From NCBI RefSeq assembly GCF_040939455.1, contig NC_134106.1, forward strand, positions 89,225,001 through 89,289,000: 64,000 nucleotides of DNA, written 5' to 3'. The position numbers were made by a program, and so were the translations under genes. The notes under the pieces are model-generated. The model was not told the origin of the DNA. It made no database searches and worked only from the letters and a program-made list of their open reading frames with translations. Each line of letters opens with the position of its first letter. Position 1 is the first letter of the stretch. The DNA comes from Microcebus murinus. Its lineage: Eukaryota > Chordata > Mammalia > Primates > Cheirogaleidae. Below, in pieces: positions 52,170-63,913 of this stretch.

Positions 52170-52698
52170 TTCTTCTTATTATTATTTCAAAATATTAGGG
52201 AAGTACAAATGTGTTTGGTTACATGGTTCACTTTCATTACGCTTCAGTCGGGGTTATAAATGTGCCCATCACCTGGATAGTGTCCACTGTACCCATTAGG
52301 TAGATTTTCACCCATCCCTTCCTCCCCCCTGCTTGATTTCCACTGACTTTTACTTCCCTCTGTGCATTTATGTGCTCATCAGTTAGTTCCAATTTAATAG
52401 CAAGTACATGTTGTGTTTGTTTTTCCATCCTTTAGGTACTTCACTTACAATGATGGTTTCCAGTTCCAACCAAATTGTTGCAAAAGGTGTTATTCATTCT
52501 ACTTCATGGATGAGTAGTGTTACATAGTGTACATATACAACATTTTATTAATTCACTCATGAATTGATGAGTACATGAGTTGTCCACATCTTTGTAATTG
52601 TGAATTGTGCTGCAATAAACATTCAAGTAAGTATAGGTGTCTTTTTGATGAAATGACTTATTTTCTATTGGGTAAAAATACCCAGTAGTGGGTTTGAA
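52170..52698 (-). mobile_element. L1 3' end, older strepsirrhine/primate type, antisense
   Basis: TTATTTCAAAATATTAGGGAAG, ACAAATGTGTTTGGTTACATGG, GTGCATTTATGTGCTCATCAG, ATGAATTGATGAGTACATGAG and GTGAATTGTGCTGCAATAAAC ending CCCAGTAGTGGG run in antisense order. An Alu interrupts directly after. This copy is more diverged than the one at 32160. Confidence 0.9.
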
Positions 52699-53026
52699 TT
52701 TTTTTTTTTTTTAAGACAGAGTCTTCCTCTGTTGCCTGGGCTAGAATGCTGTGGCATCAGCCTGGCTCACAGCAACCTCAAACTCCTGGGTTCAAGCAAT
52801 CCTTTTGTCTCAGCCTCCAAAGTAGCTGGGACTACAGGCATGCACCACCATGCCCGGCTAATTTTTTCTATATATTTTTAGTTGTTCAGCTAATTTCTTT
52901 CTATTTTTAGTAGAGACAGGGTCTCACTCTTTCTCAGGCTGGTCTCAAACTCCTGAGCTCAAAGGATGCTCCCGCCTCGGCCTCCCAGAATGCTAGGATT
53001 ATAGGTGTGAGCCACCATGCCCGGCC
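52699..53026 (-). mobile_element. Strepsirrhine Alu, antisense, inserted in or at the L1
   Basis: T13 tail, AAGACAGAGTCTTCCTCTG, GGCATCAGCCTGGCTCACAG, GCCTCCAAAGTAGCTGGGAC, GTTGTTCAGCTAATTTCTTTC, GGTCTCAAACTCCTGAGCTC, ending GCCACCATGCCCGGCC. Flanks TTTGAATT and TTTGAAATT suggest a short target duplication. It is moderately diverged. Confidence 0.93.
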
Positions 53027-55440
53027 CTCATTTTGAAATTTTATTGTCCTTAAATATCCTTATTAAGTAGAGAATGAACATTTTGTTTCTTGAGTTGTAG
53101 AAGAAAGGCTATAAGTATGTGTCTGTTTTTGTTTTGTTTTTTTGGTCTCTGGATATTTTTTTGTTTTGATTTACATATGACTATGAAATGGTAACATCAT
53201 TCTTTTTTGTCTTTTGCTGAAAAAAAAAAAAAAACACTTTTCTCGACCACTACCCTTATCCTTAGGTCAAGCTTACAAAAAGATCAGCAAATCATGAGAA
53301 ACTAAACATAAATAGTTGATTTATAATCCCAATATTTCTTATTGAAATCCTTAGGAAAACACCCCAAAATGAAGCTCTACATTTTCTTCTAAGAAATGAA
53401 AAATATATACTTATATCTTTATAATTTTCTGGGAAAATGTAAATTTGTTAAGGAAACCCTGAAGAGGCCAAAAGTTTTGGAGAAAATGACCCGTCTTCAA
53501 GCACTTATCCTTAAAAAGGCACTGAGTATAGATAGTTGCATAGGTTAGCTTTTACACATCCTCCAGAGATATATATCATTCATGCCATATGAATTGTAGA
53601 GCACACAAAAATTGATTTTTTAATTCATTTTTAAAAATCAGTGTAACACTGATACTGAAAGTTAAAAAAGAGGTCACATATATACAACTACAAACTCGTC
53701 TCTATTATAAATAGATGTAAAAATTCTAAGTCATATAAGGAAATATGAAAGCAATATGTTGATTTATTTATCTTCTCTATATTTTTAGTTCCTTATCTAT
53801 AAAATCCAGTTTTAATATTTATCTCTAAGGAATAATTATTAAAAATATACCTGCAATAAAATTGGTACTCAAATCTTAAAAAATGAATCCACGTTGACCT
53901 ATCACCTATGCTGTGTGTGTGCCAATTACCTTCTAGAAGATCATTATTTGTGTTTTCCTTTAGATAAAGCAACTGATCTTTTGCATCAAGACCATGACCT
54001 ATACAGCTGGGTTGAGGGTGAGGGTTCCTTGATACAAATATTTTATTCTGCTGTTCACTTATTTAAAATGCAAAGAAAGGAAGTTATCTTCAGTGTATAA
54101 AAGTGTGTCTGTCAAGGAGGGAATGACATTATATTTGCATCAGGGCTTATCTTTTTTCTAATCATGCACCTAAATGTTCTTTGCCAAGAAAGGTCCTATT
54201 ACAGGTGAGAAAAATCCATAGCATTGCATGCAAAATTATATTCTTCTTAACCTGACTTTGTAGCTCATTTCTAAATCAAGCTCAAGCTCATTTTGAAAGG
54301 AAAAACAGTCAAGGTGAGAGGATCTGAAAATAAATGTGAATGTTGCCTTTTTTTAAAAATCTTCTGGCCTTTCCTAAAGTTGAGATGCCAGTGTCAGAGG
54401 TTTTATTATACAACTCATCATCAGGAAGTTCTGTATGCTAAATTATTTTATGAAAGTCCCTGGGTCATACTCCTATATAATATGTCATTTTGATAGCATT
54501 TCATAGGTTTCACCCAGCTTTTTGCATTTGTCTTTTCATTTATTTTATTTTGTCAAAAAGAGAGTCACTGGGAATTGCAAAATAGATAATACATGAAAAT
54601 TATTGAGCACACTTCAAAGGCATTACAAGTGTTTTTTACAAAAAGGAAAGTACATGAACATATTTATAAAAAATACTGATGGAAGAGAAATGAATGCCAG
54701 GAATTTACTTGAGCATTCCTTGCTTTCTTCTTCAATTCATAGCTAGGAGAACAGAGAGGTAAATGGCAGTGTTAGGTTGCATCAACCATGGTACATACTG
54801 ACCAGCTATCGAGCACATTAAAGATGTGATTGTATTTAATTCTTTCAAAAACTCTGAAATCTCTGGTAACATTACCCACAATTATGGATACTTATATGAG
54901 TCTAACAAAGAATAAAGACTGTTCCCAGTTGTGTTTCCACACTCGTGCCATTCTATTGTATAGTATGTCTCCTTCTCTGTAGGTTCATCTCACCCAGAAT
55001 TCCTGTGGCAATCCTAACAGTGTAAGGAGTCCACGAAAGCTTGCCTTTTTAATTATCAATATCCAGAAACTATGCCCTTGGTTGGTACCCAGAAAGCAAG
55101 CTTCATTTCTGGGATCCCATGGGACCTACATAGAAGGTATACTTCCATAAGGAGACCACAGGAGACATAAAAGTAAAAAAGAAAGCCAAATGTGAATCAA
55201 AGTGGATCCCCAAATCAGAGTTCCTAAAAGCATATTTTAAAACTAGGTGTTCAGAAGTAGGAAACTAACACCTAAAGAAATGTGAGTAAAAGCAAGTAAG
55301 TCAAATAATTGCATAAACACCTTGATTTATTATTTGCATCTTAATCTTCCATTTTGAGGATGTGGACCTCTCAATTTGTAAGTCCCCAAAACTGAAGAGA
55401 TTTATATCATTTTAGCTAAATATGGTGAATACTGATGTTC
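53027..55440. other. Unique sequence
   Basis: An A15 tract at 53220-53234 has no obvious parent element. Frames at 53894-54100 and 54293-54493 (66-68 codons) show no domain. Nothing else is recognised. Confidence 0.4.
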
Positions 55441-55446
55441 TAGCTT

Positions 55447-55504
55447 GCCTGCAGAGATTTCTTCTGTGGGCAAGTTCTTCTTGCCCACAGAACTCTCTGC
55501 AGGC
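55447..55504. repeat. Long perfect-looking hairpin (inverted repeat)
   Basis: Arm 1 GCCTGCAGAGATTTCTTCTG plus TGGGCAAG (55447-55474), loop TTCTT (55475-55479), arm 2 CTTGCCCACAGAACTCTCTG plus CAGGC (55480-55504). The inner 13 and outer 10-11 bases pair exactly, with one internal 3-4 base bulge and mismatch in arm 1. It lies in unique sequence with no repeat signature. Confidence 0.93.
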
Positions 55505-56920
55505 AGAGTGTTCCCTCACCCCTGCAGTGGTGCCCTAACCTTAATCACGAGAATCCCACCTCCATTTTCTGATTGAATCTTAGTTGCCTAAATGACTCAG
55601 GAACCCTTTTCTGAAGCTCTGACCTCTATCTATATTAAGACTCTGACAAATTATTATTTCAGAACTGCAAAGTAGAGGCCTGTACGTAACTTCTGATTTT
55701 CAAAGTTATGTTTTTATTTTTTTGGCCCAGCTGGTTTTTAAAATTTTTGTTTAGGTCCAACATTTAAATGCCTGAAATTTATAAATGTGCATAAATGTTC
55801 CATAAATATCTTGAAAACTGTCTGGGTCCTTTCAACACTGGCTCTCTTCCCACAGAAGCACCATCAGCTGTATCTGAGTTCTCGACCTCTTCACTAAGGT
55901 ACACATGAGGTTTTCATCCCATCTCTATGCTCTACATTCCCTTTGCAGCTACTGACTCGAATCACTCATTTTTTACTCTGTTTGCCTGGCCTCTGACTTA
56001 TTGGTCCCTCTTTTTAGGAATGCGCCTGGGCTGACTGGTTAGACTGCCTGGAGCTACTCTGCTGCCTCTGAATTTGAGTATGATTTGTACTGTGCCAATG
56101 TCTGCTGTTCTATCCCACCTAATGGATTTGGATTACTTTGATAAAATATCATCTGAAATATGTTATATTCACAGCACCAATCAAGTTTCCTGACAGCCTT
56201 TCAGATCTCTCATCCAGGCCACCAACTCCTTTTAATTCTTTCCTTGTCCTTGGTCACCTCCCTTAATTATCACTCGCAAAAGCTACTGTAAAATCCCATT
56301 ACGGTCTTCAGGTAGAAGGTCTTCTACCTTCTCCACTGTCTTTCTACTCACACCCTCAGGAGTTTATTCTGCCATCTATATTGCAGAAAAAAAATTATAC
56401 TTCTGCACCAGACAAAATCATATATGAGGGTGAGGCAGGTGCTGCAATTACCACTTCATTGATCCCAGGTTTAATTAAATCCCTTTGATGGGCGTGCATG
56501 TGAATCCTCCCTCCCCAACTGCACCCCTCTTTAAAAATCTGGACACTCAGACAATAAGGCTGATCCCCAAATGTAGAGAAATCATTTTCCTGTTAAAAGT
56601 ATTCGAAAAGCTGCTCTTCCCTGTTGCTAATAAAATTCTAAATATAGACTTTGATATTCAACAAATATTAACTTTTGAGCATAAAGAATTATTTGAGGCA
56701 CATTTATAAATGATACCTTAGCCCTCACCACAGCTCATGCCAATCCTTTCTTTCATTTCCTCAATTACAAAAATGTTGACTTTCTCCTACATGATGAAGA
56801 AGGTAGAATATGTTTGGAATTCAAGTGATAAACTGGAGTGTTTCCATGTCTTCCATGACCAGTTTTACTGATAAATGGAAAATACAGTATCTAAAATATG
56901 AGACAACCATGTTAACCAAA
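55505..56920. other. Unique sequence
   Basis: A small inverted repeat AGGTAGAAG/CTTCTACCT at 56310-56329. Possible L2 relic at 55900-56300 (CATCCAGGCCACCAACTCC), too weak to list separately. The frames at 56485-56709 and 56810-57127 are domain-free, the latter running into the LTR that follows. Confidence 0.4.
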
Positions 56921-56929
56921 AACTCAGAC

Positions 56930-57990
56930 CCCTCAAGGATGAGGGTCTGGGTCGCCCCACCAGGCAAGCCACCTAGACAAGCACAGTTGCTTGCCAAGCT
57001 ACTAAATTATGTGGCAGAGAAAGTAGAAATGAGTATTAATTACAGCCTTGAGATCAACTGCAACATTGGGAGCTGTAGTTTACCCTCCTATCCCATTTCT
57101 TTTAAGTGCCCCAGGGAAGAAGACTGATTAGAATTATAGAGGACCTGTTCCCAGATGGAGTAAATTTATGGTAAGAAGTAAGTGCTATGAATGGCACAGG
57201 GGGTGGACTGTAAGTGAGTACTCAGGTGCTCTACCTGGATCCTGTCTCAGAACCAACACATCCATCCTACGGCCGCTGGGAAAATCATCTACTGACTGAT
57301 TACAGCAATTTCCCCATTGACAATTACTTCTGACTCCAAAGTCACACACTTCCTAGACAGCACCTTGCCAACGATTGGCTACTGCAGGAATACAAATGCC
57401 CAGCCTCCTTGCTTCAATTTAGGACACTATGATAGGCCTTCCTGGTGGAATCTGCTGAGACCTAACCTGAAACTGTATTGAAGGTCAACTTTTTCCCCTG
57501 CTAAGTTCTACCCTCCTTAGTTACTTAGAAAATTTTGTCTGAAGAGCATTCTTTTCTTTTTTTTTTTTTTTTTTTTTTTTTTTTGAGACAGAGTCTCACT
57601 TTGTTGTCCAGGCTAGAGTGAGTGCCGTGGCGTCAGCCTAGCTCACAGCAACCTCAAACTCCTGGGCTCGAGTGATCCTTCTGCCTCAGCCTCCCGAGTA
57701 GCTGGGACTACAGGCATGCGCCACTATGCCCGGCTAATTTTTTTTATATATATATATCAGTTGGCCAATTAATTTCTTTCTGTTTATAGTAGAGACGGGG
57801 TCTCGCTCTTGCTCAGGCTGGTTTTGAACTCCTGACCTTGAGCAATCCGCCCGCCTCGGCCTCCCAAGAGCTAGGATTACAGGCGTGAGCCACAGCGCCC
57901 GGCAGAAGAGCATTCTTTTGCCTGCAACTTAATCTTCTGCACTACACACAACTGTCTCAGAGTCTGTTTCCAAGCAACCCAATCTAAGGC
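56930..57990 (+). mobile_element. ERV LTR, sense, split by a young Alu (family uncertain)
   Basis: GAGGGTCTGGGTCGCCCCACC, CCAAGCTACTAAATTATGTGG, TGCTGAGACCTAACCTGAAAC and TATTGAAGGTCAACTTTTTCC before the Alu. After it come TTGCCTGCAACTTAATCTTC and TCTCAGAGTCTGTTTCCAAGC, ending CCCAATCTAAGGCAAC. The TCTCAGAGTCTGTTTC plus CCAATCTAAGACA-type end is that of a well-known mammalian LTR group. The 5' boundary is uncertain (56930 to 57130). Subfamily not assigned. Confidence 0.6.
57541..57919 (-). mobile_element. Young strepsirrhine/lemur Alu, antisense, with perfect 15-bp target-site duplication
   Basis: Long T tail (about 28) at 57557-57584, GAGACAGAGTCTCACTTTG, GAGTGAGTGCCGTGGCGTC, GGCTCACAGCAACC-type right arm as TAGCTCACAGCAACCTC, middle TCAGTTGGCCAATTAATTTC, and the left end CACAGCGCCCGGC. 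GAAGAGCATTCTTTT at 57541-57555 and 57905-57919 is identical on both sides. CpGs at GCCGTGGCGTC and GCGCCCGGC are retained. It shares the lemur-type right arm with 41978-42316. Confidence 0.97.
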
Positions 57991-59080
57991 AACTGATTAT
58001 GAGAATAGATGGAATCAGAAGACATAACTTCATTTCCTTTATTGATCTCAAATTAGGATTTTAATTAATGTAATATTTTATAAAACATTATTTTTATATA
58101 TATTAAAAAAGAAGCCACTTTTTATCTTTTTTAAAATTCTTTTTCCAGTGAGTTTTGGGATAATCCTAAGACTTTGTCTAAAAACTGCCCTCCAAACTGA
58201 GATGGTGCTGAGATACCAAAGAAATTACCCAGACCAATCCAGTTTGGCAAGTTAGATGAGTTTTCTAGAAGTCACCTACACAGGGCTATCATTCCCAGTC
58301 AAGATAGGAATCCTCTGGATGCTCACTGGGGTGGGGAGGGGGATGGGGGCAGGAGTTCTTTAGAGTGTAAGATTCACATAGCCTGCCTGTTTGTGAAGTC
58401 TTAAATTTCTTTTTGGCATGTGACACAGAGCTCTTTCTCTGAATCATTGTATATTTACGTATGATACAGGTTTAGCGTGCACAGTGTTTCCCATGAGGTG
58501 GGGACTTTAGTATTACAATTAACCAAAGGGTACTAAGGCAATTAAAGAAGATTAAAGCAGTTCAAAAAGGTCTTAAGACTTATTAATGCAAAAGGAGCTA
58601 TTTAAAACTACCAGTGGTGCTTTGTGTTTCTTTCAGCTTTTTTGTTTTGATCTATATCTCTAAATTCAAAAGAAACCTTCATGAATTCTATTAAACAGTA
58701 AAAGCCAGTAGTGAGGAATTTGTATTTTTCCCTCAAGCTCATTAATTAACTTTTCTTTAGAGCTGTCTGGAATCTTTTTATTATTCTGAGGTGTCAATGA
58801 ATAGTCACCATTTTCAAGATTATCATATCATCAATCGGTATGGAAACCACAAAAAATACAAAAGAAATGTTAAATTTCCTGGGACTTGGATATTTAGGGA
58901 ACATTAGATTCATTTATAAATGAACAACTTTTGTAGCTTATACTCACTTGTAATGAAGAGACTGGGGATGTTTCTAGTAGATTTAAACTCTATCCTACAT
59001 GCAGTTCTACATAAATTCACTTCTCTTACACAAGAATTGCTTTATTTTCTTTCGTAGCCCAATTTCACTTAAATTAGTGA
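57991..59080. other. Unique sequence
   Basis: Nothing recognised other than A/T-rich tracts and a GGGG-rich patch at 58329-58352. No gene. Confidence 0.4.
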
Positions 59081-59084
59081 GGTA

Positions 59085-59260
59085 ACTTGGTTTGAATCCC
59101 AGCTTCATTGGATCGTATCTCAGGCAAATTAGTACCTCTTTGAACCTCCAAGTTGGTAAGATTTACATCACAAGATCCTAACTTTTCAAATATACTCAGT
59201 AGATTAAAGGAGCTTTAAATATAAAACTCATGTATAGTAGGTCCTCCATAGATATTAGTT
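59085..59260 (+). mobile_element. MIR SINE fragment
   Basis: GGTTTGAATCCCAGCTTCATTGG, CAGGCAAATTAGTACCTCTTTG, CCAAGTTGGTAAGATTTACATC and TATAGTAGGTCCTCCATAG follow MIR core order. Confidence 0.7.
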
Positions 59261-59879
59261 TGCACAAGCCTTGATTTCAAATGCTTTTCAAAAATGTTGT
59301 ATAAAAGCCTTCCAATAGGAAAACTACTCTCCACCCCAGTTTAAATGGGCATATATATCCCATACAAATGTGTAATGATAGTATAACTAGCATCTCTTTG
59401 CTTTCTGAATGAGTAACAAGTAAAAATATTTAATTTATATGGTCCAGGGTATTTTAGCATTAAGCAAGTGATTACTTTATTAATTTCTTTCCTGGGGTTT
59501 AGAAAAGATTTATTGGTTCCATTTACATAATCAAAATATTAAATTAAAAGTATTTTCAGAGACCCACTAGCTACAGTGCGTCAGAGGTCTATGGGAGCCT
59601 GCTTCTTGGACTCATTCATCTTTGACAGGCTTCCCAAATTATTTGGGTTAAAAAGGTATTTGTTTCACCTTGTGCAATAATGATGAAAACTGTAAATTCA
59701 GCAACCTTCAGGTATAATAAGTAGAAGTATAAAAGGGAGGCTTTCTTCTTTCTTCTCAGTCACAATAAGAAGAATAGATTTTTTCCTACAAGAAGCGTTT
59801 TTGATCTAGTTTTACATATCTGCACACATTATCATCCTGCTTTACTATGAAGTCAGGTTAAGATAAATTAATAATTTCC

Positions 59880-60180
59880 CCTTCCTTTCTCCTGTTCAGG
59901 CTCTTCTACTTATTATCTCCTGGGTCACTGCATTAGCTTTATGAACTGACCTCCATTGCATGTAGCCTCTACCTAATTCAACCCACGTTGATGCCATCTA
60001 TGTCATTACCAAATAATATCTCTTATCACCATGCTATATATTAATATATGCTCAAAATTTTTATTACTCTACTTGACTATAAATGATAGTCTAAATTTCA
60101 GTCCAAGTCAAACAGTGCATCATCTCAATAATGTGTATCTTTATTCATGCTTCTGCTTCTTCTAAATGACCCTTTGCCTT
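59880..60180 (+). mobile_element. L2 LINE fragment
   Basis: ACTGCATTAGCTTTATGAACTGACCTCC, CACGTTGATGCCATCTATG and AACAGTGCATCATCTCAATAATG resemble the L2 ORF2/3' order in sense, strongly diverged. Confidence 0.5.
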
Positions 60181-60409
60181 GTACATCTTGAGCCTGCCTG
60201 CTCCCCCTGTCTTGCCACTGTGTATTTTCATTTACACTTTCAATAGAAGCTGCTTGCTTTTGGCTTTATGTGTTATGTCCCGGAATTCTTTTCTTCTAAC
60301 AATCACTAAAGAACCTAAAAAAACCTCCACTAGGAAGACAGTAATGGTACTTCTGTTAACTTTATCAAGTCATGATGTAGGTGTGGGTTGCAGTTAGCTG
60401 TTATTCCTC

Positions 60410-60632
60410 TAGATTGTTCCTTCTCAACAGGGGCTATATCACCCTCGTGGGGATGAAATTGGTTCTTAGAAGGCAAAAATCTTTGATATTACAATAATCT
60501 CTGCATCTACAAATCTCTGCAAAATGTATTCTTTAGTATTTAGTTTCTCTCATTAGGGAAGATTTAAATTTAGTTAGTTTTCCCTTCCTTAACAAGGCAT
60601 TATAAAAAAAGATTGAGAAACAAACACTACTT
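60410..60632. mobile_element. Possible nonautonomous DNA transposon (MITE)
   Basis: The left end TTCCTTCTCAACAGGGGC and the right end GATTGAGAAACA are inverted-repeat-like (TTCTCAAC against the complement of GATTGAGAA). CACCCTCGTGGGGATG, a small stem, and GGTTCTTAGAAGGCAAAAATC lie between. This fits a MER-class hAT or mariner MITE, but the family is not named. Confidence 0.45.
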
Positions 60633-60639
60633 TATGCCA

Positions 60640-63600
60640 TGGACAACTTCCTTGCAGACAGTTGCACAGATTGATCATTAACCAATATCTCCTCCACAGA
60701 ACCCCAAAGCTATATGCAAATCACTAACAATTATTAGTGTAATTGAATAGAAACCATAATGTTTGAATTCAAGTGCCAAATTGTGCTGCATATTTTCCAT
60801 TTCTAAAAGGCAATAGTATTCATATTCTTTTTTCGATATTAATATGTTTATATTTCCTCCTCAATGGACTAAATCAAATACTAAAGTATTGGTATATAAG
60901 AGAATCTGGATAATGTTGTATAATGAAGACAGGCAACATCAATATTTCGATAGGGGCCATCATAATAATCATGTGAATCATCATATGTAACTACAGCATA
61001 GTGAACTATAGTAACCATATGTGAACTATAGTTTCATGTATTTCACAATATTTTCTTGGTGGTGAACCAAAGCCGAGATGTCAAAACATGGAGTAAAAGA
61101 GCTTTATGCCTGTTTTCCCTCAGTTATTCCAAAATAAGTGTAATAAAAAAATTGTTCATGAGAGAAAACTTATAAAGTTTTTCTTCACCTATTTTTCATT
61201 TAATACCTACAAAACCCTTTCAAGGTAAGCACTACTTTGACTTCTTTGCTAATCAGTTAAGAAAGTAAGTCTCAGCAATGTTAGGTCCTTCATCTAAAGT
61301 AGGACCTAAAAGATGTTGGGGTCTTAATCTGCTCTCCTCCAAATCTGATGTTTCCACACCACACTTTCTACCAGAGTGAGATTTGTTAGCCTCAGCTCAT
61401 AAATACTTGATAAGATCATGATGCCCCTGTGAAAAATCCAGGGTTTCATTCCTGTGTGAGTCCATACATTCCAACTCACTAATTTTAATTCACTTCCATG
61501 AGCATCCCCTTTGATTCATTTCAGCAAACATCTGAGTGCCTGTGGGTCTGTAATTCCGGCCTCAATCAGCAATTTCACAAGGAGGACTAGATAGGGAAAC
61601 TTGTTAGATAAAATTCAGTTTTAAAATAATTGAGGCACAGAGTGGTATGAGTCCCCTGTGGTCATATGCGTGAACCCAAGAAATGGTTTCGATGGTGACC
61701 GCATCTCTCTCCTCTCCTGCTCTTCTATGGGTGACCCTTCCAGCCTCATACTTCCTGGCTACGGAGTTGCTGCCCTTCTATCTGCTACCACCTTTGGCTT
61801 CTGCTTATTCACAGTCTGTCTGTCCTGTGAATTATTCTCTTAATTTTTATTAGGAATGGTTTGAGCATTAATACCATGTTAAAATAAATACATTGTATAC
61901 TATTTTAAAAATGTGAAGAGGGAGGAATGGAAGAATAAAACCCTAACTATTGGGTACAAGGAACACTATCAGGGTGATGGGCACAGTAAAAGCCCCAACT
62001 TAAGCATTATAAAAGATATCATATAACAAAAACATTGGTACTCTCTTAATATTTTGAAATAAAAAAAGAAAATATGAAGTAGCAATGCAAAGTACATAAG
62101 TGATAGTGTATGTATATATATTTTACATATTTGTAGTTCTGCTTCCTTACAATCCTTTTGCATATATTTAAACATTAAATGATTTTCAAAGGTGCAGTTT
62201 AGTGTGGATTTTCTTCCTAAAAGTAAAGAAACCTTAGCATTATCAATACTCAAGTGATTTTGGTTGAACATAAGGCCATCTTCAGTGAAATAATTATAAC
62301 ACTATTCCATTTACACTAAAAGGAGATAAAATCACATTGTAAAATATGCATAACAATCAAGAACTAGGGAGAAAACACTATTTAAACATAAAATAGGCTA
62401 TAGATTTATATTCCAGTAAAATGAAAGGTGCTTGTGTATTTCTTTGAAAAATATTTATTGAAAACGTTATACATATCTAGTGTGGTAGAGAAATATTAAT
62501 AAGAAAAAGGATTCCTTATCGCAGGGAGCTCAGATCACGTGGAAGAGAAAAACACATAAATGGAAATTTTCACTTTAATAGAAATAGGTTGTATGACAAA
62601 GAAGCTTGCAAGGTTTTAGGGACTTAGAGAGGCGGTCAGATGACTTAGTGTGAAAAGAATAGACTTGAAGCCAAGTGACTTGATATCTCTAACCAGCACT
62701 AGAACATTGAAAGTTTACCTGTGCCAGGAGACTGTTGGGCAAAAATACCTTTTATAAGACTGAAATAAACTTGTCATACATGTGACAATGTTTTCCTCTA
62801 TCGTAGGGATGAATAAAAGATGTAAATACAAATTGACTACTAATATTTCTCAGTAACGTGAATTTGAACAGAGATTTAATGCTTGCATAATTCCAAGGAA
62901 AAGTCTATATTCAAACATCTTGCCAACTTGCTATTCAGTATTTCTTTTAAACAATGACAACAACACACCCAAGTATAACTGTTTTCAATAAAGAGGGGTG
63001 GTATTTGGATAGCATTGCTGTCTGTTCTATATTCTTCAGAATTAATGAGAAGAGCCATCCATCTTCTCCTCTTTTGAAGTAGTTACATACATAATATCTG
63101 GCAAAATGTTTTATGTCTATGCCTCCTCTTCAAAAAAACAATGTCTGCCTATTCTTAGGTTTTGTAAAAAATAATGTATCATAAGCAGAATGCTGGATGC
63201 ACTATGGTAATTTCTAAGGTTTGTTTAATATTGCTTTGTGTAGGAAACACAAGAGCACAATAATATTAAATAATTCTCTTACATGTCTCCTGGTTTCTTG
63301 TTGTCCTAAAATTTCAAATTCAACTCTTATGTCAAAAGAGCTAAACAATGGGCCAAGCCTAACCTACCTAAAGTCATGACTCTTGACTTTTGGCAATTGC
63401 CAAATGAGCCCTTTTGCAATTTTTTCATCAAAAAATGACAAGCTAGTTTTAGATGTTTACTAAGAATCTTACCAGCTCTAGAGTTCTTTAATAAAATCAC
63501 TTAGAACTGGAAGATGCTCCACGGTGTGAAAAAAATATATATTATGGATGTCTCTATATGCCTCATCAAATCTTTTCTTATATTGGTTGATGTGTATCAA

Positions 63601-63890
63601 ATGACAATATATAATCCAGAAAAATCATTAGCACTCTTTATGCTTGCTTCTATACCATACAACAAAATCATTTTCTTACAAAAACATTTTTATCTTGTAA
63701 TTCTTATAGGCATTTTTCTAGAACACTCCCCTCAGCCACTGTCATTCATGATTCTATCACTAAACATCTTTCTCATATATATTTTTAGATAAATTAAAGA
63801 TGGAAATGATCCTGTATTATTATGAGTGAAAAATGTCAACACATTTTTTCATGTAGGTCTCATATCTGTGATACAAGCATGTCACTTTTT
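60640..63890. other. Unique, AT-rich sequence with a weak MIR
   Basis: A weak antisense MIR is suggested at 61195-61310 (CATTTAATACCTACAAAACCC, AATCAGTTAAGAAAGTAAGTC). A direct repeat GTGAACTATAGT occurs at 60998-61009 and 61021-61032. No other feature. Confidence 0.4.
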
Positions 63891-63913
63891 TTTTTTTGCT
63901 GTCAAAATGACAG

